DNA of 64,000 nt from Inia geoffrensis (lineage: Eukaryota > Chordata > Mammalia > Artiodactyla > Iniidae): assembly GCA_036417435.1 (NCBI GenBank), contig CM070901.1, forward strand, positions 6,608,001-6,672,000, given 5' to 3'. Below the pieces are notes generated by a model, which made no database searches, was not told the DNA's origin, and worked only from the letters and a program-made list of their open reading frames with translations. Positions 1 through 12,590 of this stretch are shown one piece after another. Both the position numbers and the translations under genes were made by a program. The number at the start of each line of letters is the position of its first letter. The stretch's first letter is position 1.

Positions 1-194
1 TATTGGTATGGTAACATCTATAACGAATATCTTAAAAAAACAGTTGTTTGCTGACTAGGTTAGTTTGCTTTGTTTTATGACTTCAAATGATCATATGCAA
101 CTACTGGTTTATGCACTTTTTTAGATTCCTGTGTCATGTACCATCAATATGTCCTTAATATCTAACTTTTAAACCATATTTTAAGCTTCAGTGT

Positions 195-285
195 TTATAG
201 TCCATGACATAATTGTTCTGTCCTTGTATTCCAAGTACTTAACATATTGTCTGGTACATTTAGAGCATTCACCAAATGAATGCTA
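195..285 (+). repeat. L2-like LINE 3'-end fragment
   Basis: The stretch resembles the L2 3' terminus: a 'tctgtccttgtattcc' block, then a degenerate 'tgtctggtac' (consensus-like 'tgcctggcac'), then an 'accaaatgaatg' end. It is very diverged and was matched by eye to remembered consensus. It could be an unrelated AT-rich stretch. Confidence 0.45.
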
Positions 286-424
286 CACATTAAGATTATA
301 TTTTATTTTATTGATCAGAATTCATGTTTTGTAAGGACATGATTATTTTAAGGTATAGCATATGATCTGGAATGCTATAGTGACAAATAAGTTTCCTTGG
401 GAAACCTTGGGAGGGGATGTTGGA

Positions 425-655
425 TTGCCTGGTTGAAAATACTGCTTCTATCCTTTGGACATGTTGTTTTGGGCAAATTACATAAACTCTCCTTATTTCA
501 ATTTCCTTCTCTCTAAAATGGCAGTGTTCATAGGATCTACCCTATAAAATTTTGTGAGAATCAGTGTATACTATATGTAAAACACTTAGATCAAAGTCTA
601 GTTATAACAGACACTTTATTCTACTGCTACTACTACCATTATTATTACAGTATTG
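425..655 (+). repeat. MIR SINE, sense
   Basis: Order and spacing follow the MIR 3' two thirds: 'gggcaaattacataaactctcc', a 'ctctaaaatgg' core, 'tttgtgagaat', 'aaaacacttag', and a terminal 'accattattattac'. MIR is an ancient tRNA-derived SINE mobilised by L2, and the divergence here fits that age. Confidence 0.65.
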
Positions 656-2991
656 GGGCAGTCAAGTACCAATGTTTCTTTATTTACACTGTTTAGTTCT
701 TTTACAAAGTAATATATTTTTGTATGTGTCATAAACGAAAATACGTTATGGACATCTATATTGATTTATTTCACATTTTTACAAAATTTAAAGGAAATTG
801 TATGTTCCATCAGAATTTAGGCATTAATCTTGTGGAAAATTCAACTGATTTGTGAACACTATAATATTCTGGCTTTCATAGAGAATGAGACTATAATAAA
901 AGATGTAAGGCTAAAAATGCTCTCCCTTTAATGTTAATCTCATCTTCACTTAGACAATCATTATTTAGATTTATTCAGAAGTTCAGTTCAGAATATAAAT
1001 GATATATTTTTAAAAAGCTATTAATTTAAAAAAAATTATATTTGAAAGTGCAGCATATGTACAAATATTGTAAACTGTTCTACAACTTTGCTGGAGCTTG
1101 CTCTGGCACAGCTAAATTCATGATGTTTAAAGGCATCTGCTTCATAACATTCTCCAAGTTTCATATCTACTGTGTTAGCAAAACTTTGAAATCCACTGTA
1201 TACGTTTGGAGCCCTACATAAACTTTATTGTATCTGCTATTAAAATATATATTCCAAAAGACATCAGTACCAACCACAAAGACAAAAGAAACTAATATAA
1301 AACATTCAGTGTGCATTTTGAACATCTTTTCCAAAGGTTTCTATTTTATATTCAATTTCATAGAGGATGGTTTCCTTAGCAACTAACACCCTGCCACATA
1401 GTTCTTTAATAGGACATTACTAAAAAAATAATGGTTAGGTATTATGTGACTGAAAATGTGAGATTTTTACTACTTGTTAACGTTATTATCCATTTTTTAA
1501 AATATCATTGAGGTACTTACAATTTAACCCCTTTGGGCGCTTAAACTTAGTGTGGTGTAGCTGAAAAAACACATCTCCTAAAATCGTCACCTCTAAGAAG
1601 AATTCAGAGGACTTGCTAAAATTATGAATGGAATTTATCTTTATTGTCAGTGTTCACAGCAAAATGTACTGTAAAGGCAATGACCCTGATGCTAAACAGG
1701 CTTAAGTTATAATGATAAAGGTTTCTCTTAAAAGATGAATATTCTCATAAATATACCTTGACTGTACATTAATATATCTATTGTCCTGCAACCAGTTTTA
1801 ATAGAATTGGAGATATAAATTTCTAGGTAGATCAAGTCATATATATATTCATATTTATTTTATTTACTTTGGAGCTTGTATAATATAATACTGTGTATTT
1901 ACCTAAGTGTATAAATTTCTTCAGTGTAAACTACCTGCATCTCTTTCCTTACAATAAATGTACCTGCAGAAAAATGTTTCTTTGGACCTCTAAGAAAATG
2001 TTTTAAAACAAATGCACTTCAAATCTTTAACTTATTGAGAAAAACGCACCAGTCATCTACTTGGAGTACTTTAAAGAGTGTTTTTAATATATGTGTATAT
2101 ATATATTTAAAATATATATAAGTTTTTCCCATTATTTTGGTACTCAGAGTCACCATGATAGTGATAATTAATATCAGAAATGAGGCATTTATTCCATAAT
2201 AGGAATTATTATTATTTAATAGGAATTATTATTACTATTATTTTTGGCTACACATTAATACCACAAATATTTGTTGACCATTTATTTTTTATTTGTGTTG
2301 TTCTATAAATAGTGACAATGATTATTGTGGACTGATTGATTACCCTGGTTAATAAAATGTTGAAGATGGTTTGTAAGAAAAGTGATAGAAAAGAAAGTGA
2401 AACTTCACAAGAATAGAGAAACAAGGATATAAACGTGTAGAACTGAAGAAATTTAACAAGAATCCCCAAAAGAGTAGTTATCAGAAACTGATATGAGAAT
2501 CCAGAGTACAGAATTAATTTACTGTTATAAGGTGATACATAAAAATACTGTGAATGAAATGATAACCACATTATATCTTCATCATAAATTGAGAAAATTT
2601 TTCCACATAAAGCCAAGGACTGGATTATATACATTTTTCAAAATCTGTCAAATCAAAATACTAAAATACACAATACAAGTATAGACATATGACTCAGAGG
2701 TTCCTATGAAATGCCATCTTGGATGGCATTCCGAATCACTGAAGGAAACAAGCTGAGAAAAGTGACATGAAAATGTCATCTTTCCTTTACTCCTTATGTA
2801 GAAATATATCTCATATTTAGAAAGTATTTATACCATGATGAAAATGAAAAATAATACCAAAAAATTACTAGAAGTACAATGGGTAAAAGAAAACATTAAA
2901 ACTTTGTATTCAGACATTTTTCTAAACATACCATATACCATATATCAAAAGCCATAAGGACATGAGTGGTTTATTGAAAAGATATAATTAT
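656..2991. other. AT-rich non-coding DNA, no gene seen
   Basis: I see no recognisable gene or clear mobile element. The stretch has many short A and T runs, a (TA)-rich patch near 2092-2120, a short duplicated 'aataggaattattatta' unit around 2199-2236, and a small hairpin near 2710-2729 (aatgccatc/gatggcatt). Longest frames are under 130 codons and have no domain I recognise. Confidence 0.6.
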
Positions 2992-3000
2992 AAAATTGTA

Positions 3001-3121
3001 GGGACTTCCTTGGGGGCCTAGTGGTTAGGATTCTGGACTTTTATTGCAGTGGCCCAGGTTCAATCCCTAGTTGGGGAACTGAGATCTCGCAAGCCACATG
3101 GCACAGCATGGCAAAAAAAAA
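3001..3121 (+). mobile_element. Short CHR-type SINE (tRNA-Glu-derived)
   Basis: The head 'gggacttccttgggggccta' is followed by a B-box-like 'ggttcaatccct' and an A-rich tail. It lacks the longer 3' half of the other CHR copies in the window, so it belongs to the short, probably older CHR class related to ruminant tRNA-Glu SINEs. It is flanked by a perfect 9-bp target-site duplication, aaaattgta (2992-3000 and 3122-3130), which fixes both ends. Confidence 0.85.
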
Positions 3122-3131
3122 AAAATTGTAT

Positions 3132-3599
3132 AAAACAAGTTACACCATTAGTGAAGTTGACAGAAAAATGAAATATTCAAAAATAAACACAGCAATAATG
3201 ACAAAGGGTTTCATTTTCCTTTTTATTAAAACAAAAGATAAAAATTATAAAATAAAAGATAATTTCATTGGGAATTTTCCAAAGCAAATATTAGAAACTT
3301 TTAAGGCAAGTCAAAAGAAGAAATGCAACTCATAACTATGAGAAAATGTATTTACATTCACTAATTACCACATGATACAAATAAGATATTCCTCCTATAA
3401 GATAAAACAAAATTTAAAATATTGCAAAATACCAGTATTTCCTGTGGAATGTTAGAATGTCCACTCTTATACTCTTGGTAGGTGTGTAAATTTATCTTTT
3501 TTTGAGCATCTTGGCATTATTTTTATTATGTGAAGGTGAAGGTAATGCTAGTAATTTTATTGACAACGGTAAGAACAAAGTAATAACAACAACAAAAAC
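3132..3599. other. AT-rich non-coding DNA
   Basis: I see no gene or clear repeat here. The sequence is A-rich and looks like unique intergenic DNA. Confidence 0.5.
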
Positions 3600-3832
3600 T
3601 ATAACTTATTGAAGACTTATGTACTAGTCAGTGTTCCCAGCACTTTATCTTTAGCTCACTCAGAAATACGTAATATGATAGGCACTCTTAAATTCTCCAT
3701 GTCAAACACTAGGCATCTAAGAAATGTTTTAATATGTTTTCCTAAGGTCACATAACTAGTAAATGACAGAAATGAGATATTAGTCCAGGCATTTTGACTC
3801 CAAATCAAGTTCTATTAACCACTATACCACAT
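3600..3832 (-). repeat. MIR SINE, antisense
   Basis: The reverse complement carries the MIR features in order. On the + strand these are a 'cagcactttatctttagctcactc' type block, then 'cctaaggtcacataactagtaaatgacagaa', then 'ttgactccaaatcaag' and 'ttaaccactataccac'. That is the usual antisense MIR signature. It is old and diverged. Confidence 0.7.
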
Positions 3833-4538
3833 TAAGGAAAAGTAAAAGTGAATTAGAAGTGCCAAAGGAGGTGATTCACCTATGGACAGTTATAGATTTA
3901 GATCTAGAATGTATAGATGAATAGAGACTATCCACCAAAGTTTAAAAAGTAATTATTTCTAGACATTTTAGGCTGAGTTTTTGGCATGGGTTAGAATTCA
4001 CCCTAAACATTTTAAATGATGAGACTCCAATGGCGAGTCTTCCTTCAAAATCTGAGCATACACTGTTAGGGGTAAAAACAAGAAATGAGAATATGCCTAG
4101 AAAAATACTACAATGCAAAACTACCACAGCCCTTTTGATGAAAAGATAAGGGCAATAAATATTTTTACTGGAGCTGAGTATTTGCCACACAAAGATGGGA
4201 CTTATGTACTGGGAGAGACATGGTCCTGAAGGGAATGCAGGAGAATTACTCCAGCTTATTTCAGTTTTGCCTTCCTTTCTTTTTTTTTTTTTTCTCCCAT
4301 TGTTCTAACCTAACCTGAAGTCCACAGCTGAATTATATTAGGGCAGGAGCTAGCCATCAGGGACTAATCTTCCTGAGTACAGAGCAGGGCAAAGGGGGCA
4401 GAAAATGTGTCTAAGGAGCTGGGTGGGAAACGGTGTCTCAAACAGAAAAAAATCAGCACATTAGTAATTAAGAAATGTACTTTAAAATTTTCCTCTTCTT
4501 AAATTATCTATGAGATATTTATTTTAAAACTTCACAAG
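3833..4538. other. Non-coding DNA before the L1 pair
   Basis: I recognise no gene here. A T-run lies near 4280-4293. The last 30 bp ('ttttaaaacttcacaagag') are the pre-insertion flank of the L1 that starts at about 4539. Confidence 0.5.
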
Positions 4539-4799
4539 AGAGGACCTTCAAGATGGTGGAGGAGTAAGACGTGGAGATCACCTTCCTCCCCACAAATACA
4601 TCAAAAATACATCTACATGTGGAACAACTCTTACAGAACACCTACTGAACACTGGCAGAAGACCTCAGACTTCCCAAAAGTCAAGAAACTCCCCACATAC
4701 CTGGGTACAGCAAAGGAAAAAGGAAAAAACAGAGACAATAGAAAAAAGAAAAAACAGAAAGAAAAGAAGAGGGACGGGACCTGCACCTCTGGGGGAGAG

Positions 4800-5640
4800 C
4801 TGTGAAGGAGCAAAAGTTCCCACACACTAGGAAGCCCCTTCACTGGTGGAGATGGGGGTGGGTGGAGGGAAAGCTTCAGAGCTATGGAGGAGAGCACAGC
4901 ATCAAGGGTGCAGAGGGCAAGGTGGAGAGATTCCCACATAGAGGATCAGTGCCGACCAGCACTCACCAGCCTGAGAGGCTTGTCTGCTCACCAGCCAGGA
5001 TGGGTGGGGGCTAGGAGCTGAGGCTCAGGCTTCGGAGGTCAGATCTGAGGGAGAGGACCGGGGTTGGCTGCGTGAACACTGCCTGAAGGGGGTTAGTGAG
5101 CCAGATAGCCGGGAGGTGGTCTGGGAAAACCTCGGGACCTGCCTAAGAGGCAAGAGGACATTGTTTCGGGGTGCGCGAGGAGAGGAGATTCAGCGCACTG
5201 CCTAAACAAGCTTCAGAGATGGTCAAAAGCCATGGCTATCAGCATGGACCACAGAGACAGGCATGAAATGCTAAGGCTGCTGCTGCAGCCATCAAGAATC
5301 CTGTGTGCAACCACAGGTCACTATCCACATGTCCCCTCCCAGGAGTCTGTGCAGCCCACCACTGCCAGGGTCCCATGATGCAGGGACAACTTCGGTGGTA
5401 GAACATACAGTGTACTGAGGTTGTTGCAATGTCACGCCAGCCTTGGCCCCCCTCAGGCTCACGCCTCATTCCATACCCCACCCTTCCCCCTGTCTGAGTG
5501 AGCCAGAGCCTCCAAATCAGCCGTTCCTTTAACCCCCTCCTGCCTGGGTGAAGAACAGACACCAGAGAGGGACCTACATAAAGAGGCGGGGCCAAATCCA
5601 AAGCTGAACCCCAGGGACTGTGCAGACAAAGAAAAGAAAG
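4800..5640 (+). promoter_or_regulatory. L1 5' UTR, GC-rich part (decayed internal promoter region)
   Basis: This is the only clearly GC-rich, CpG-containing block of more than a few hundred bases in the first 20 kb. It lies directly behind the L1 5' terminus, where L1s carry their internal Pol II promoter. Purine-rich G tracts near 4840-5110 and cytosine-rich tracts near 5430-5560 are visible. That it acts as a promoter is inferred from position only. Confidence 0.5.
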
Positions 5641-7210
5641 GGAAATATCTACATGCAGTGTCAGGAGGAGCAGATTAAATCTCTACAATCAACTTGATGT
5701 ACCTGCATCTGTGGAATACCTGAAGAGACAATGAATCATCCCAAAACTTTGGGAACAACTACAGACTTGGGGTTTGCTGTATGCAACAGACTAGTTTCTG
5801 ATTTTTATATTTATCTTATTTTAGATTTTAGCATTAGTTATCATTGCTGGATTTGATTATTGGTTTGGTTGCTCTCTTTTTTTTAACTACTTTTTAATTT
5901 TAATAATATACTTTTTAAATTTTTTATTTTAATAACTCTGTTTTATATTATTTTATGCTAATTTTCCATTATTTCTTTTTTTCCTCCCTTTTCTTCTGAG
6001 TCATGTGGCTGAAAGGGTATTAGTGCTCCAGCCAAGTGTCAGGTCTGAGTCTCTGAGGTGGGAGATCTGAGTTCAGAACATTGGACCACCAGAGACCTCC
6101 TGACTCCACATAATATCAATTGGTGAGAGCTCTCCAAGAGATCTCCATCTCAACACTAAGACCCAGCTCTACTCAATGACCAGCAAGCTCCAGTGCTGCA
6201 CATGCCATGACAAACAATAAGACAGGAACACAACCCCACCCATTAGCAGACAGGCTGCCTAAAATCATAATAAGTTCACAGACACTCCAAAACACACTAC
6301 CAGGTGTGGTCCTGCCCACCAGAAAGACAAGATACAGCCTCATCCATCAGAACACAGGCACCATTTCCCTCCACCAGGAAGCCTACACAATGCACTGAAT
6401 CAACCTTACCCACTGGGGTCAGACACCAAAAACAATGGGAACTACGAACTTGCAGCCTGCAAAAGGAGACCTCAAACACAGTAAGTTAACCAAACTGACA
6501 AGACAGAGAAATACACAGCAGATGAAGGAGCAAGGTAAAAACCCACCAGACCAAACAAATGAAGAGGAAATAGACAGTCTACCTGAATAACAATTCAGAG
6601 CAATGATAGTAAAGATGACACAAAATCTTAGAAATAGAATGGAGAAAATACAAGAAATGTTTAACAAGGAACTCGAAGAACTAAAGAGCAAACAATGATA
6701 AACAACACAATAAATTAAATTAAAAATTCTCTAGAAGGAATCAATAGCAGAATAACTGAGGCAAAAGAATGGATAAGTGACCTGGAATATAAAATAGTGG
6801 AAACAGCTACCGCAGAGCAGAATAAAGAAAAAATAATGAAAACAATTGATGACAGTCTCAGAGACATCTGGGACATTAAACACACCAACATTCGCATTAT
6901 ATGGGTCCCAGAAGAAGAGAAAAAAAAAAAGGATTAAGAAATATTTGAAGAGATTATAGTTGAAAACTTCCCTAATATGGGGAAGGAAATAGTCAATCAA
7001 GTCCAGAAAGTGCAGAGAGTCCCATACAGGATAAATCCAAGTAGAAACATACTGAGACACATATTAATCAAACTATCAAAAATTACATACAAAGAAAAAA
7101 AATAAAAGGCAGCAAGGGAAAAGCAAAAAATAACATAAAAGGGAATCCCCATAAGATTAACAGCTGATATTTCAACAGAAACTCTGCAAGCCAGAAGGGA
7201 ATGACAGGAC

Positions 7211-7444
7211 ATGTTTAAAGTGATGAAAGGGAAAAACCTACAACCAAGATTACTCTACCCAGGAAGGATCACATTGAGATCCAATGGAGAAATTAGAAAA
7301 CTTTACAGACAAGCAAAAGCTAAGAGAATTTGGCACCATGAAACTAGTGTTACAACAAATGTTAAAGGAACTTCTCTAGGTAGGAAACACAAGAGAAGGA
7401 AAAGACCTACAATAACAAACACAAAACAATTAAGAAAATGGTAA
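7211..7444 (+). pseudogene. L1 ORF1 protein, C-terminal remnant
   Basis: ORF1p is the L1 RNA-binding chaperone that coats L1 RNA. This 77-codon open segment matches its C-terminal domain, with a recognisable '…LYPGRITLR…' stretch and a basic tail. The upstream ORF1 (about 6520-7210, coiled coil and RRM regions) can be followed by similarity but is split by stops, for example at the 'taa' after 'gataaacaacacaa' near 6712 and in the A-rich tract near 6920-6940. The stop of this frame (7442-7444) overlaps the ORF2 start at 7438, matching the usual tight ORF1/ORF2 spacing. It is not a functional gene. Confidence 0.8.
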
Positions 7445-10400
7445 TAGGAACATACATAGTGATAATTACCTTAAATGTAGATGGATTAAATGCTCCAGCC
7501 AAAAGACATAGACTGGCTGAATGGATACAAAAACAAGACCCATATATATGCTGTCTACAAGAGACCCACTTAAGACCTAGGGACACATACAGACTGAAAG
7601 TGAGGGGATGGAAAAAGATATTCCATGCAAATGGAAATCAAAAGAAAGCTGGAGTAGGGATACTCATATCGGACAAAATAGACTTTAAAATAAAGACTAG
7701 GGACTTCCCTGGTGGTGCAGTGGTTGAGAGTCCGCCTGCTGATGCAGGGGACGCGGGTTAATGCCCTGGTCTGGGAAGATCCCACATGCCGCAGAGCGGC
7801 TGGGCCTGTGAGCCATGGCCGCTGAGCCTGCGTGTCCAGAGCCTGTGCTCCGCAATGGGAGAGGCCACAACAGTGAGAGGCCCGCATACCGCAAAAAAAA
7901 AAAAAAAATGAAAAATAAATAAATAAATAAATAAAGACTATTACAAGAGACAAAGAAGGACACTACATAATGATCAAGGGATCAATCCAAGAAGAAAATA
8001 TAAAAATTGTAAATATTTATGCACCCAACATAGGAGAACTTCAAAGCATAAGGCAAATGCTAAGAGCCATAAAAGGGGAAATCGACAGTAACACAATCAT
8101 AGTAGGGGACTTTACACCCCACTTTCACCAATGGACAGATCAACAAAAATGAAAATAAATAAGGAAACACAAGCTTTAAATGACACAATAAACAAGATGG
8201 ATTTAATTTATATTTATAGGACATTCCATCCAAAAACAACAGAATACACTTTCTTCTCAAGTGCTCATGGAACACTCCCCAGGATAGATTATATCGTGGG
8301 TCACAAATCAAGCCTTGGTAAATTTAGGAATATTGAAATCACATCAAGTATCTTTTCAGGCCACAATGCTATGAGAATAGATATCAATTACAGGAAAAAA
8401 ACTAAGAAATACAAACACATGGAGACTAAACAATATGCTACTAAATAACCAAGGGATCACTGAAGAGATCAGGGGAAATCATAAAATACCTAGAAACAAA
8501 TGACAATGAAAACATGACAACCTAAAACCTATGGGATGCAGCAAAAGCAGTTCTAACAGGTAAGTTTATTGCAATACAATCCTACCTCAAGAAACAAGAA
8601 AAATCTCAAATAAACAGACTAACCTTACACCTAAAACAATTAGAGAAAGAAGAACAAAAAACCCCTGAAGTTAGCAGAAGGAAAGAAATCATAAAGATCT
8701 GAAGAGAATAAATGAAAAAGAAATGAAGGAAATGATAGAAAATATCAATAAAAATAAAAGCTGTTTCTTTGGAAAGATAAACAAAATTCACAAACCATTA
8801 GGCTATTCAAGAAAAAAAGTGAGAAGACTCAAATAAACAGATTTAGAAACAAAAAAAGCAGAAGTTACAACTGACACTGCAGAAATACAAAGAATCATAA
8901 GAGATTACCACAGGGAGCTGTATGCCAATGAAATGGACAACCTGGAAGAAAGGGACAAATTCTTAGAAAAGCACAACCTCCTGAGACTAAATCAGGAAGA
9001 AATAGAAAAAGTAAAGAGACCAATCACTAGAACTGGAATTGAGACTGTGATTAAAAATCTTCCAAAAAAAAAAAAGCCAGGACCAGATGGCTTCACAGGC
9101 AAATGCTATCAAACATTTAGAGAAGAGCTAACACCTATCCTTCTCAAACCCTTCCAAAATATAGCAGAGAGAGGAACACTCCCAATCTCATTCTACGAGA
9201 CCACCATCACCCTGATACCAAAACCAGACAAAGATGTCACAAAAACAGAAAACTACAGACCAATATCACTGATGAACATAAATGCAAAAATCCTCAACAA
9301 AATACTAGCAAACAGAATCCAACAGCACATTAAAAGGATGATACACCATGATGAAATGGGGTGTATCCCAGTAATGCAAGGATTCTTCAATATACGGGAG
9401 TCAATCAATGTGATACACCATATTAACAAATTGAAGAATAAAAACCACATGATCATCTCAATAGAGGCAGAAAAAGCTTTTGACAAAATTCTACATCCAT
9501 TTATGATAAAAACCCTCCAGAGAGTAGGCATAGAGGGAACATACCTCAACATAATAAAGGCCATCTATGACAAACCCACAGCCAACAGCATTCTTAATGG
9601 TAAAAAACTAAAACCATTTCCACTAAGATCAGGAACAAGACAAGGTTGCCCACTCTCACCACAATTATTCAACATAGTTTTGGAAGTTTTAAGCACAGCA
9701 CTCAGAGAAGAAAAAGAAATAAAAGGAATTCAAATTGGTTAAGGAGAAGTAAAGCTGTCACTGTTTGCAGATGACATGATAGTATACATAGAGAAATCTA
9801 AAGATGCTACTAGAAAACTACTGGAGCTAATCAATGAATTTGGTAAAGTAGGATACAAAATTAATGTACAGAAATCTCTTGTAGTCCTATACACTATTGA
9901 TGAAAAATCTGAAAGAGAAAGTAAGGAAACACTCCCATTTACCACTGCAACAAAATGAATTAAATACCTAGGAATAAACCTACCTAAGGAGACAAAAAAC
10001 CTGTATGCAGAAAACTATAAGACACTGATGAAAGAAATTAAAGATGATACAAACAGATGCAGAGATATACTATGTTCTTGGATTGGAAGAATCAACATTG
10101 TGAAAATGACTATACTACCCAAAGCAATCTACAGATTTAGTGCAATCCCTATCAAACTACCAATGGCATTTTTCACAGAACTAGAACAAAACGATTTCAC
10201 AATTTGTATGGAAACACAAAAGACCCTGAATATATCTTCAGAAAAAAAAATGGAGCTGGAGGAATCAGGCTCCCTGACTTCAGACTATAGTACAAAGCTA
10301 CAGTAATCAAGACAGTATGGTACTGGCACAAAAACAGAAATATAGATCAATGGAACAGGATAGAAAGCCCAGAGGTAAGCCCACACACATATGGCCACCT

Positions 10401-11438
10401 TATTTTTGACAAAGGAGGCAAGAATATACAATGGAGAAAAGAAACCCTCTTCAATAAGTGGTGCTGGGAAAACTGGACAGCTACATGTAAAAGAATGAAA
10501 TTAGAACACACCATACACAAAAATAAACTCAAAATAGATTAAAGACCTAAATGTATGACAATGTACTATAAAACTCTCAGAGGAAAACATAGACAGAACA
10601 CTCTAAGGCATAAAACACCACAAGATCCTTTTTGACCCACCTCCTAGAGAATTGGAAATAAAAACAAAAACAAATGGGACCTAATGAAACTTAAAAGCTT
10701 TTGCACAGTAAAGGAAACCATAAACAAGGCAAAAAGGCAACCCTCAGAATGGGAGAAAATATTTGCAAATGAAACAACTGACAAAGGGTTAATCTCCAAA
10801 ATATACCAGCAGCTCATGTAGCTCAATATCAAAAAAAAACAAACAACCCAATCCAAAAATGGGCAGAAGACCTAAAAAGACTTTTCTGCAAAGAAGACAA
10901 ACAGATGGCCAAGAGGCACATGAATACATCACTAATTATTAGAGAACAGAAAATCAAAACTACACACTGGTCCAAATGGCCATCACCAAAGAATCTACAA
11001 ACAATAAATGCTGGAGAGGGTGTGGAGAAAAGGGAACCCTCTTGCACTGTTGGTGGAAATGTAAATTGATACTGCCACTATGGAGAACAGTACAGAGGTT
11101 CCTTAAAAAACTAAAAATAGAACAACCATATGATCCAGCAATCCCACTACTGGACATACACCCTGAGAAAACCATAATTCAAAAAGAGTCACGTATCACA
11201 ATGTTCACTGCAGCACTATTCACAATAGACAGGACATGGAAGCAAAACTAGGTGTCCATCGACAGATGAATGGAGAAAGATGTGGCACATATATGCAATG
11301 GAATATTACTCAACCAAAAAATAAATGAAATTGAGTTATTTGCAGTGAGGTGGATGGACCTAGAGTCTGTCATACAGAGTGAAGTAAGTCAGAAAGAGAA
11401 AACCAATACCATATGCTAACACATATATATGGAATCTA
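7438..11438 (+). pseudogene. L1 ORF2 (endonuclease/reverse transcriptase), disrupted
   Basis: ORF2p nicks the target DNA and reverse-transcribes L1 RNA. The endonuclease N-terminus is visible (7438-7687: 'LNVDGLNAP', 'CLQETHL'), then a SINE splits the domain at 7700-7929. The later 'VGDF' motif (8104-8115) has lost the following Asn codon by a one-base deletion. The longest open block, 8933-9742 (269 codons), is the reverse transcriptase fingers and palm with 'NYRPISL' and '[10 protein letters not shown]'. It stops at a TAA (9740-9742) eight codons before the catalytic FADD box (9764-9775). The Cys-rich C-terminus (CWRGC…H…C) is intact at 10976-11251, followed by a TAG. Confidence 0.9.
7700..7929 (+). 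mobile_element. CHR-type SINE, long cetacean form
   Basis: The element runs from 'gggacttccctggtggtgca' through a B-box-like 'gggttaatgccc', the 'gagccatggccgctgagcct' core and 'acaacagtgagaggcccgc' to an A-rich tail with an (AAAT)n stretch. The 11-bp duplication aataaagacta (7689-7699 and 7930-7940) marks a target-primed insertion into the endonuclease part of L1 ORF2. Pol III A and B boxes derive from tRNA-Glu. Activity today cannot be judged. Confidence 0.92.
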
Positions 11439-11802
11439 AAAAAAACAAAACAAAAAAGGCTCTGAAGAAACTAGGGGCAGGAATAAAGACGTGGACATAG
11501 AGAATGGACTTGGGGATATTGGGAAGTGGAAGGGTAAGCTGGGAAGAAGTGAGAGAGTGGCATTAACATATATACACTACCAAATGTAAAATAGATAGCT
11601 AGTGGGAAGCTGTTGCATAGCACAGGGAGATCAGCTCGGTGCTTTGTGACCACCTAGAGGGATGGGATAGGGTGGGTGCGTGGGAGGTGCAAGAGGGAGA
11701 GGTTATGGGGATATATGTATACATATAGCTGATTCACTTTGTTACAAAGCAGAAAGTAACACAACAATGTAAATCCATTATACTCCAATAAAGATGTTAA
11801 AA
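11439..11802 (+). repeat. L1 3' UTR, 'type A'
   Basis: This 3' UTR contains 'gaagctgttgcatagcacag' and ends 'actccaataaagatgtt' before poly-A. The same 3' UTR, reverse-complemented, starts the antisense L1s at 21712, 39230 and 53949. It differs from the 'ctgaacctaacacaac' type ('type B') at 17460, 20000, 27700, 40090 and 42780. The two types help order the insertions. Confidence 0.75.
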
Positions 11803-11946
11803 AAAAAAAAAAAGAAAGAAAAGCCTGCACAAGCCACGTAGACCAGCCTCACCCACCAGGGGGCAGACACCAGAAGCAAGAGGAACTACAATCCTGCAGC
11901 CTGTGCAAAAGAGACAACAAACACAGAAATTTAAACAATATGATGG

Positions 11947-12153
11947 GGCTTCCCTGGTGGCGCAGTGGTTGAGAGTCTGCCTGCTGATGCAGGGGACACG
12001 GGTTCGTGCCCTGGTCTGGGAAGATCCCACATGCCGCGGAGCGGCTCGGCCCATGAGTCATGGCTGCCGAGCCTGCGTGTCCGGAGCCTGTGCTCTGCAA
12101 CAGGAGAGGCCACAACAGTGAGAGGCCCACGTACCACAAAATTAAAAAAAAAA
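11947..12153 (+). mobile_element. CHR-type SINE, long form
   Basis: A full element from 'ggcttccctggtggcgcagt' to a poly-A tail, including B-box-like 'gggttcgtgcc'. It is flanked by a perfect 14-bp duplication, aaacaatatgatgg (11933-11946 and 12154-12167). It sits in the 5' UTR/ORF1-proximal part of the second L1 and is closer to the family consensus than the L1 around it, so it is younger. Confidence 0.95.
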
Positions 12154-12590
12154 AAACAATATGATGGCAGAGGAATATTTTCCTGACAAAGCAACAAGAT
12201 AAAACCCCAGAAAAACAATTAAGTAAAGTGGACATAGGCAATCTACCTGAAAAAGAATTCAGAGTAATGATAGTAAAGATGATCTAAGATTTCAGAAAAA
12301 GAATGGAGGCACAGACCAAGGAGATACAAGAATTGTTTAACTAAGAGCTAGAAGATATAAAGAATAAACAAACAGATCTGAACAATACAGTAACTTAAAT
12401 GAAAAGTACACTGGAAGGAATCAATAGCAGAATAATGGGCAGAAGAACAAATAGGTGAGCTGGTAGACAGAATGTTGGAAATAAGGCCATGGCACAGAAT
12501 AAAGAATACAAAGAAATGAGGACAGTTTAAGAGACCACAGGGACAATATTAAATGCACCCTTTACATTATATGGGTCCCAGAGGAGAAGA

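Larger units (their letters stand above)
4539..11817 (+). mobile_element. Nearly full-length L1 LINE, inactive
   Basis: This copy has every L1 part in order: a GC-richer 5' UTR (about 4539-6500) opening with 'aagatggtggaggagtaaga', ORF1 remnant (about 6520-7444), ORF2 remnant (about 7438-11438), a 3' UTR ending 'ctccaataaagatgtt', and a poly-A tail near 11800-11815. Length without the SINE at 7700-7929 is about 7.0 kb, near the expected size for a mammalian L1. It is dead: ORF1 is fragmented, ORF2 has many frameshifts and stops, and a SINE interrupts the endonuclease region. No convincing target-site duplication was found, because its 3' end abuts another L1. Confidence 0.9.

Noticed and set aside
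5239..5601. 120-codon minus-strand frame in GC-rich DNA
   Set aside because: It lies in the L1 5' UTR; GC-rich sequence has few stops and no domain is visible.
7700..7929. tRNA gene from the A- and B-box-like sequence in the SINE
   Set aside because: The same sequence recurs at eight sites with poly-A tails and target duplications; it is a tRNA-derived SINE, not a tRNA gene.
8933..9742. 269-codon open frame, the longest in the window, as a host gene
   Set aside because: It is the L1 ORF2 reverse transcriptase block, in order with the other L1 parts and with a premature stop.
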